Assembly (NCBI RefSeq): GCF_017654505.1
Contig: NC_054534.1
Location: forward strand, 43,060,726-43,124,725
DNA length: 64,000 nucleotides
Reading direction: 5' to 3'
Source: Polyodon spathula
Taxonomy: Eukaryota; Chordata; Actinopteri; Acipenseriformes; Polyodontidae
Shown piece by piece: positions 34,985 to 64,000 of the stretch. Position 1 is the first letter of the stretch. Each line of letters starts with the position of its first letter. The notes under the pieces are model-generated. The model saw only the letters and a program-made list of their open reading frames with translations. It was not told the origin of the DNA and searched no databases. The translations under genes were made by a program, and so were the position numbers.

Positions 34985-36020
34985 TGGAGCCATCTATTCA
35001 GACGAGGTTTGCCAGATGCAGTGGTAGAAACACTACAGTCTGCTAGGGTTCCGAGCACTAGAGCCCAGTACTCATACAAATGGAAAGTTTTTCAAGACTG
35101 GTGCATTGCCGAAGGTCATAATCCTGTGACCTGCCCTATTGAGATGATATTAAACTTCTTACAACACCTCTTTGACGCAGGAAAATCAGCATTCGCTTTG
35201 AAGGTATACCTGGCAGCAATATCAGTGTGCCACGACAAAATTGACTCTGTGTCCCCTGGGGCACATTTCCTGGCAGTGCAGTTACTTAAAGGGGCTCGGA
35301 GGCTTTGTCCTCCCATGAAAAGTATAGTCCCCAAGTGGGATCTAGAACTGGTACTGCGGGTCCTTACGGGTCCCCCATTCTAGCCCATGGCGTCAGCAGA
35401 ACTGCGCCCTGTTTCCTTGAAGGTGGTGTTTTTAATAGCCATTACTTTTGCCAGACGAGTAAGTGAGCTTCATGTGCTGTCCATCAATGACACATGTATG
35501 GCTTTCACTGGAAATGACTCGTGGGTAACATTAAGAACAAATCCAGCCTTTTTGCCAAAGGTGTTATCTTCATTCCATATTAACCAACCAGTGGTTTTGG
35601 AAACTTTCAGACCTCCCCCGCACGAGTCAGAGGAAGACCGTAGACAGCACACACTTTGGGCTTTTTTTTCGGGCTTTGCGCTGTTACCTGGATACGACGG
35701 AGTCCTGGAGACAGTCCAACCAGCTCTTTGTCTGCTATGGGTCCCGCTCTAGAGGTCAGGCCCTATCGAAGCAACGTCTAGCGCACTGGGTGGCAGATGC
35801 CATACGCTTGGCGCATGAACAGACGGACTCTCCCTTACCAGGGGACATTACGGCCCATTCTACCAGGGGCCAGGCATCTTTGTGGGCTTTTCCATGACGC
35901 CTCCTTAGATGAACTATGGACAGGTAGTCAGACATTTGCACGTTTTTACTGCTTTGATGTTGCAAACCGAGCGAGACCCTCTCTGGGCTCTAGTGTGTTG
36001 CAGTTGGCATGCCCTTAGAC
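34985..36020 (+). pseudogene. DIRS #2 tyrosine recombinase
   Basis: The core-binding domain is STRAQYSYKWKVFQDWCIAE and FLQHLFDAGKSAFALKVYLA. The catalytic domain has LKVVFLIAITFARRVSELHV (first Arg), ITAHSTRGQASLWAF (His and second Arg) and TFARFYCFDVANRARPSLGS with the nucleophile Tyr. The RHRY set is readable, but stops at 35381 and near 35750 plus frameshifts near 35690 and 35890 split it. Confidence 0.8.
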
Positions 36021-36089
36021 ATCATTTGGGCTCTGAGGCTATCGCCCTGAGGCTGTACTTTCAGTAATCTGGAGCCATGACAGCTTTGG

Positions 36090-36424
36090 TACAGCTTCCC
36101 ATTCAGTAATGGTTGTCATTCCACTGAAAGGGAACGTTAGGTTATTACCATAACCCTGGTTCCCTGAAAGAGAATGACAACCATTACCCCTCGAAGTCAT
36201 GTTCCCAGCTCACCTCTGATTTCGAAAGAAAATGGCGATATGCTACTGTGAGGACGTCCCTCTTCAGCAGGAGGTGGGAGGGACCTCCTCCTCACAGCAG
36301 GGCCCTGATAGGGCAGGTTTTTTATATCTGCTCAGTGAATGGCAGTCAGAGAGGGCCCTTCCCACTTGGTAATGGTTGTCATTCTCTTTCAGGGAACCAG
36401 GGTTGTGGTAATAACCTAACGTTA
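36090..36424. repeat. DIRS #2 internal complementary region and right inverted terminal repeat
   Basis: AATGGTTGTCATTCCACTGA at 36107 pairs with the left end. GTTCCCTGAAAGAGAATGAC at 36159 pairs with the right end, TTGTCATTCTCTTTCAGGGA at 36376. The 36300-36370 part mirrors the left end's CTCACTGAGCATATATAAAA. Confidence 0.8.
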
Positions 36425-36994
36425 TATTTCCTCAACCTGTTTACAGGTCTCTAGTGTTGCAATAGTTAAAAACTTCCATGCCCTTCTGCCCAGCTCAAGT
36501 CATATGACTTGAGTCACTTGTAGGGATCACACTTCCAAGAATGGTTAGTTAGAATGGCTAAATATCTTGGCCTGTTAGATAGAACTTGGGCTCTGCTAAT
36601 TTCATATTTCAATTACACTTGTCCCTTCACATACTAGAAACTTGGCAAGCAAACTGTGACTTTGAATCACAGTTTCTAACACAAATGAAGGGGGTGGACG
36701 CGGCAGTGGGGGGAGGGCTTTATCTGTGTCTTTCTTATCTAAATTGCAAGCATTTAGCCCATAAAGGTGCATGCATTGTTTCAGATTTACCCTGAGAGAG
36801 TTCAAGGATTTGATTTTTCAAATGTGTTTTTTATTGAGAGAAGGAAATCACTTTCACAAACACTTCCTCCGTGGCATAAAGCAGTGGGTTTCAGCTTAGC
36901 CCACAGACTGGAAGCTGGAAGTACCTTACAGAATGAGGATTTGTGCAGTGATTCAACTGGTCATAAAAGGAAACTTTGTCAAATAAGAGTCCAA

Positions 36995-37000
36995 ATGAAG
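36995..37000 (+). CDS. Candidate alternative first coding exon (ATG AAG | GTAATT)
   Basis: ATGAAG is followed by GTAATT, a fair donor in phase 0. It would give Met-Lys joined to Ser-Arg-Val-Ser-Trp of the exon at 40360. The start context is weak (C at -3). It is closer to exon 2 than the 13.1-kb candidate but less convincing by signal strength. Confidence 0.18.
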
Positions 37001-37385
37001 GTAATTATTACTAAATCGCATAAGTCTCTCTTCTTCATCATAACACAGTCCAGAGAGAAAAAGAGTGAACAGCACAGTTTTTACGGAATCTCTAGGGCGA
37101 TTAATCCAGAATCTGATTTAAAAAAAAAAAGTTGATTATTTTGTTGTTTGTTTGTGGTTAGTTGTTATTTTTGTATGTTTTAAAAGTGTTGCTATAAATC
37201 TGCTAGCAAAATAACAATGATAATGCTGCAGTTTATCGCTTATGAAAATTTAAAAGTAAGAAAAAAAGATTTCCTGAGCATGTATTGTGTGGTGAAGGAC
37301 AGGGTCAACTGATCATTCCTTGATTCTGTGCTAATGAATGTTACTGGAACGAGAGATTGTATTAAAGAAAACAGGTAAGGACGTA

Positions 37386-37397
<12 letters not shown>

Positions 37398-37452
<55 letters not shown>
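37398..37452. repeat. (GA)n microsatellite
   Basis: About 27 GA units. Confidence 0.97.
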
Positions 37453-37455
<3 letters not shown>

Positions 37456-39269
37456 ATGTGCTGTACACTTAGCTCTCTGGTAAAATACTAAAACATGCAT
37501 TTACTATTTGTCAGTGTAAACTGGCAGTGATTGGGGAGTTTCAACTGCAGTTGATTTGTGTTTCAGCTCTGGCCAAGCTGACTGCTTGACCCAATCATAT
37601 TCAGAATTCAGATTTTTTTTTTCCTACCTCCCCAAACATAATACTCTCCTTGGTTTGATTGTCTACAATCTGCACTTTCTGGGAATGATAACACTTTTTG
37701 GTTTATTGTAAAAAGGAGATAACATACCGTACCAGTAAATTACAACAGGCTATCATGAGGATCCTGAAGAGCTAATATTTTCCAACGAAACATTTTCAAA
37801 TGCCTTTTCAATAAATACAATATATAATTTGTTGTTGTTAAAGAAATAAAAATAGCAAGAGACTACTACCTTTTTTCTTTGATGTTGTTCTAAATATCTT
37901 TAACTTTAGTTTTTTCTTTTCAAAACTTTATCCAGGAGTAATTTGTGGGTGTACCAGGACTCTAAACCTTTTAAAGAGAGTAGAGGATCATTGTATTCAT
38001 TGTATTCATATATGATAGGCTGAATTATCAGAAGCTGTTTGCCCCACACCTCCTTGTATTCTGTGCTTTACAAATCTATTTCTTTCATTAAAGCTGCTGC
38101 ACTTGTATATGCCTCTGTTCGAATAATGTAGATCTCCTGAAACCTTGTATAAGAAATACAGGCTTTCTGGTGTACAACATTCAAACTACAAACATATAAA
38201 CATGAGCTGATGTCTTGCAGAACTGGTTCAGACACGTTTTCTTAGCTTTTCCAATAATGTGTTTATGTGGATTGAGTTGAGTCTTGTGTTGCATTACACA
38301 TGAAGTCTTACATGCACTGAAATGAAAGAACAAACACAATATTTTATTTTTCTTCCAAGTGCTTGAAAGAAAAAAACAATTTATTTGGAAACTGTAAAAC
38401 TTTAAGATAAAATAATGTGGTTTAAAAAAATAGAGAGGAAACGATTCCAAAGGTCATAGTCTGTCCTGGAACAATGGTGTGTCGGACTGTATAGTTTCGG
38501 CTTGACGAAAACAAAAAGCACAGGAAATGTCACAGCAGCAGTTGTTTATGGGAAAGGGAGGGCATGCATGTATTTCCCAAAATCATATTAGGGGATGCAA
38601 TTTAAGTTAACAATGCAAAACCCAATAAACATTAAAGTGTTACAGCTGTGATGTTTCAGTGAGATTTGTGGGAAATAGCAATATAATAACCTTGTAAGAT
38701 AAGTAATTACATTCAGATGCTAGAATAATCTGTACAACACAGTTTGAAAGTATACCATTACAGTAATGTGGTTAAATAAACAAGTAAATAAAAATAATAA
38801 ATTAATAAATACGCACACTGCTAAATAAAATGGAATTTAAATCAATTCACTGAAATTTAAATTAATCGACTCATATTCAAAGAACCATTGTCATTTACTT
38901 TCTAGGGTTTATTGATTGATAAGACCAAATTGTTGCTTGTTTGACTGTAGAAACAGGTTTATCATGTCTGTTGGTGTCGTCCTCTGTGTTTCATGCACTG
39001 GCAATTCTAGCATTGTGATAAGTTGCGCCATAAACTTTGGCATTTATATGTTTAAGCAGCAGTTGAACAAAAATTAGCAGAAAACACATGCTATACGTAT
39101 AACTTTTTTTTTTGAGGTGGGGAGGTTTAAGGGGCTACGTCATTAGACTATTAATTAATCTGGAGATTAAAGGGCTATCATGAGCCTCTAGATGTTTACA
39201 TCAGTAGAAAATCCAGCAGTTAGATACCAACAATGGTAATTCGGTACGCTGATGCTAAACACAGGTATT

Positions 39270-40275
39270 AAACTCAGAGTTAAACACACTGATGTCAAGG
39301 TCACAAGGTCTTGTCTCAGATGTATTGTTTTTAACAAAAATATTGGTCATTTAGTGATAATGTATGTACCTTAATCTGCACCAGTTTTAACTGGATTATT
39401 TGCAGGTAAGTGGAAACAATGAATTGGTGTTTAGAGGAACAAATGCAAAGCCCTCAGTTTTACTGTTGCACATTTTTTTCCAATCAAAAAAAAAAAAAAA
39501 AATAAGGTAACAATGAGTAGTCCAGGATTAGTGCTAATTGAAAATTGTGGAACCAGCCGTAACTTTACAGAAAGACTATCCTAGGATAATTAAATTGTTT
39601 CAGTATATTATAATGGAAATAGGGGTATAGAGATACATATGATATCAAGTTAGTTTACAAGTCTGTCTTTTTTTTTTTTTTTTGCGAGTCATCTTCTCTA
39701 CTCTACTGGAGCAGTCTGCAGTGTTGTGAGTAGTTCCCTTTCAATGGAATGACAACCATTACTGAATGGGAAGAGCCCTCACTGACCGCCAATTACTGAG
39801 CATAAACAAAAAAGCTGCCCTCCCTACTCTATTGGAGCAGTCTGCATCGTTGTGAATAGTTACATTTCTTAGACCTGTTTACAGGTCTCTAGTGTTGAAA
39901 GAGTTAATAACTTCCATGCCCTTCTGCCCAGCTCAAGTCATATGACTTGTATCACTTGTAGGGATCACACTTCTGAGAATGGTTAGTTAGAATGACTAAA
40001 TGTCTTGGCCTCTTAGATAGAATTTGGGCTTGATTAATTTCATATTGTTATTCTTACAGTTGTCCCTTCAATTACTAGAAACTTGGCAAGCAGACTGTGA
40101 CTTTGAATCACAGTTTATAACATAAATGAAGGGGGTGGGCATGGCGGTGGGGAGAGGGCATTATCTTTGACTTTATCTAAATTACAAGCATTTTGTCCTT
40201 GAAGGTGAAGACATTGTTTCAGATTAACCCTGAAGGAGTTCAAAGATTCTGTTGTTATTTTGTACTGAGAGAAGG
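39270..40275. repeat. Duplicated segment, copy B (inside trpm6 intron 1)
   Basis: It matches copy A at 30531-36840 once A's hAT and DIRS insertions are removed. It contains a DIRS terminal-repeat piece at about 39740-39815 instead of a whole element. Confidence 0.82.
39740..39815 (+). mobile_element. Solo DIRS terminal-repeat fragment
   Basis: TTCCCTTTCAATGGAATGAC and TGACCGCCAATTACTGAGCA match the left terminal repeat of DIRS #2. Imperfect ~40-base direct repeats (CTCTACTGGAGCAGTCTGCA and CTCTATTGGAGCAGTCTGCA) flank it at 39697-39739 and 39820-39862. Confidence 0.75.
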
Positions 40276-40359
40276 GATATGGTAATGTGGTAAATGTATG
40301 GTAAAGATGGTAATGTAATATGTTTTTTTTTTATTTTTATTTTTTTTTAATCTTTTTAG

Positions 40360-62449
<22,090 letters not shown>

Positions 62450-63485
62450 GTATAGAAAAACTTCGACATACTGGTACTGGATGGAATTTTCATATTTTTT
62501 ACCGTTTTTATTGTTTTATGTAGTTCCAGATACTGGATATGCACTACTTTATCCATAAAAAACATACACAATTTAGCATTATATATAAAATTCAAAGTAT
62601 TTCTTACCATCTTTTTTCCCCCCAGAAGTAGACGTGCGTATTTCTTTTGTGTTATCATAGGTTTCCTTTCAGCTTAAATTATCTCCATAAGTAACCTGTG
62701 TGTTTATGGAGTCTATCCAAGCAACACTCCTGTTTTATAGAGTAAAGGGTTCCACAATTACTGCTTAACTATTTCGCTTCTGTGTCTGGTTCTGTGATGT
62801 TTAGCGTAAAGAGATTTTAAGGAATGATAGCACAAAGAAGCAGTGGTGTAGTTGTAAATATAAAAGTGAGTAAACTCCGCTGTTTGGTGGAGTTGAACAG
62901 ATTGATTGAACAGATAAACATGAACAGATACATTGTTATTGGCACTCAGCCAACCAGAGCCCCCCATCAGCAGTCCAGATACGTTGCATACTTGCTGTTT
63001 TTACGCATTAAAAAATATGCAGAAATTTAAATGTAATGCATAAAAATACACATAGCAATTTTGCTGCACAGCTTGTAAACCTCCACTAACAGCTACATCT
63101 CTCAGATTACACTGGCTTCAGTTACTAGGAAACATGTACGCAAAAACACAAACAAACAAAAAAAAAACCAACCAAACAAACACTATCCAATCTCTGGCTA
63201 GCCCTGTTGTCTTTACAGCCAATCACAGTTAGAACTAGAACTGCCAGGCAGTTTTACGGCTCCCAAGCCCCAGTATCAGTACTCGTCTAAGCGTGTTTAG
63301 TTCTCAATGTGCCAAGTTTAAAATCAGCAACTTCAATTGTTCCACAGAAGAAGATTTTGAAAGTTTTTTTTTTTCAGAAATGCGTCGGGCAGCCATCTTG
63401 TTTAACGCAAGTTTCTTAAAAGTCAGTTGTATTGCTACAGTGTGAAGGATGATGCTTGTGAAGTTCCGAGTTTGTCAAGTAAACC
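62450..63485 (+). other. trpm6 intron 13 start
   Basis: No exon or element recognised before the DIRS fragment. Confidence 0.6.
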
Positions 63486-63870
63486 ATGGTTAGCGGTGCA
63501 AGTGTGCAATCGCAAGGACACTTGTGGTTAATGAAGTCATAGAGGGACCTATCAAATTAAGTAGGTAGAGCCTGTGAAAGTGTGCGGGGTCATCCCAGCT
63601 AGCCACAGTACATATGTCGGACACTGAGGCTCCTCTAAAGAGGGCCCGTGATGTAGCCACTCTTCTGGTAGATTGCGCGACCACCCGCCCAGGTGGGGGT
63701 AGGCCAGCATTAATATATGTAGTAGAAACTGTTTCCACAATCTAGTGAGACAGCTGCTGATTTGAGAGAGCTTGACCCAGGGTCCTTACACCATTACAGA
63801 TGAAGAGCTCGTCAGACTGACGCAGAGCTCTTGTTCCGTCAAATTAACATCTCAATGCCAGAACTGGGCA
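63486..63870 (-). pseudogene. DIRS tyrosine recombinase C-terminal fragment (#3)
   Basis: Minus strand: RQSDELFICN, ETVSTTYINAGLPPPGRVVA, QSTRRVATSRALFRGASVSD and FHRLYLLNLIGPSMTSLTTS. It follows the pattern of DIRS #1 (AGLPPPGRVAAQSTRGLATS). Again the usual His-x-x-Arg reads QSTR. Fragmentary. Confidence 0.7.
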
Positions 63871-64000
63871 GGGGAAGTTTAGTCTTTGGTCCTCTTCTGA
63901 AGAAAAAGGAGGGGGATGGAAAGCCTCTATCTCCACTGACTGGTTTAAGTGGAAAGCGGTAACCACCTTAGGAGGAATGTGGGGTTCGTATGTAACAATA
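63871..64000. other. Window edge, probably DIRS-flanking
   Basis: No further motif read with confidence. Confidence 0.3.

Larger units (their letters stand above)
32499..36424 (+). mobile_element. DIRS-like element #2, full-length ends, reverse transcriptase deleted
   Basis: The left terminal repeat (32499-32580, TTCCCTTTCAATGGAATGAC) is inverted at the right end (about 36300-36424), and an internal complementary region lies at 36090-36190. Between them come gag-like, RNase H and tyrosine recombinase parts, but no RT. At about 3.9 kb it is shorter than typical DIRS elements of 5-6 kb. No target duplication is expected for this class. Confidence 0.85.
30531..36840. repeat. Duplicated segment, copy A (enlarged by hAT and DIRS insertions)
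   Basis: Unique-looking flanks at 30531-30626, 32061-32498 and 36425-36840 match 39270-40275 in order and orientation. Shared phrases include TTAAACACACTAATGTCAAGG, TGGATTATTTGCAGGT, CTGTTTACAGGTCTCTAGTG and GACTTTGAATCACAGTTT. The extra length is a 1434-base hAT and a 3.9-kb DIRS. Confidence 0.82.
36841..39269. other. Spacer between duplicated segments
   Basis: No gene seen other than the candidate exon at 36995 and a GA repeat. The frame at 38181-38450 (minus) is AT-driven and resembles nothing known. Confidence 0.5.

Noticed and set aside
37240..37500. Ser/Leu repeat protein on the minus strand
   Set aside because: It is the (GA)n microsatellite read as CT; not a gene.

Overview
This window is vertebrate genomic DNA: two multi-exon, intron-rich protein genes sit in a sea of fish-type transposable elements and long AT microsatellites. 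The element mix (Tc1/mariner copies with fish-type termini, tyrosine-recombinase DIRS elements, CR1-like LINEs ending in a TTCTTATG-type tail, Harbinger, hAT and a piggyBac-like piece) points to a ray-finned fish. I lean to a non-teleost lineage such as sturgeon/paddlefish, gar, bowfin or bichir, but that is an inference from repeat flavour, not a proof.

Layout. 1-4.4 kb: a complete four-coding-exon clade-A serpin (alpha-1-antitrypsin type, 433 aa) on the + strand, with a signal peptide, an unusual His-rich N-terminal tail and a reactive loop whose P1-P1' is Leu-Ser. 4.4-12.6 kb: a decayed hAT transposase (minus strand) with a pogo/Tigger-like insertion inside it, cut at its other side by a 5'-truncated CR1 LINE, then a piggyBac-like scrap and a second hAT. 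12.6-15 kb: mostly empty, but 12.99-13.12 kb has promoter-like elements and a short ATG exon that is splice-compatible with the second gene. 15.5-20.9 kb: Harbinger (MADF/Myb-like exons on +, nuclease on -), a family of inverted-repeat elements I cannot classify, and a Tc1 copy carrying a solo LTR. 21-24.8 kb: more Tc1 and MITE copies, and an LTR-like block. 25.1-30.1 kb: an old DIRS element interrupted by a LINE fragment. 30.5-36.8 kb and 39.3-40.3 kb: two copies of one duplicated segment; the first carries a hAT insertion and a 3.9-kb DIRS element, the second carries only a DIRS terminal fragment.

40.36-62.45 kb: twelve consecutive exons, with matching splice phases throughout, encode 491 aa of the N-terminal melastatin homology region of a TRPM6/TRPM7-type channel-kinase, best match TRPM6. 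The channel and kinase exons lie beyond the right edge. Its introns hold hAT, Harbinger, Tc1, CR1, LTR-like and inverted-repeat elements. 63.5-64 kb: a third DIRS fragment on the minus strand.

The two host genes have unrelated roles: a secreted protease inhibitor, and a Mg2+/divalent-cation channel with a kinase domain. They are on the same strand. All mobile-element coding regions I could read are broken. Exon coordinates come from reading frames and GT/AG sites in the sequence; family assignments come from remembered family motifs and were not searched.
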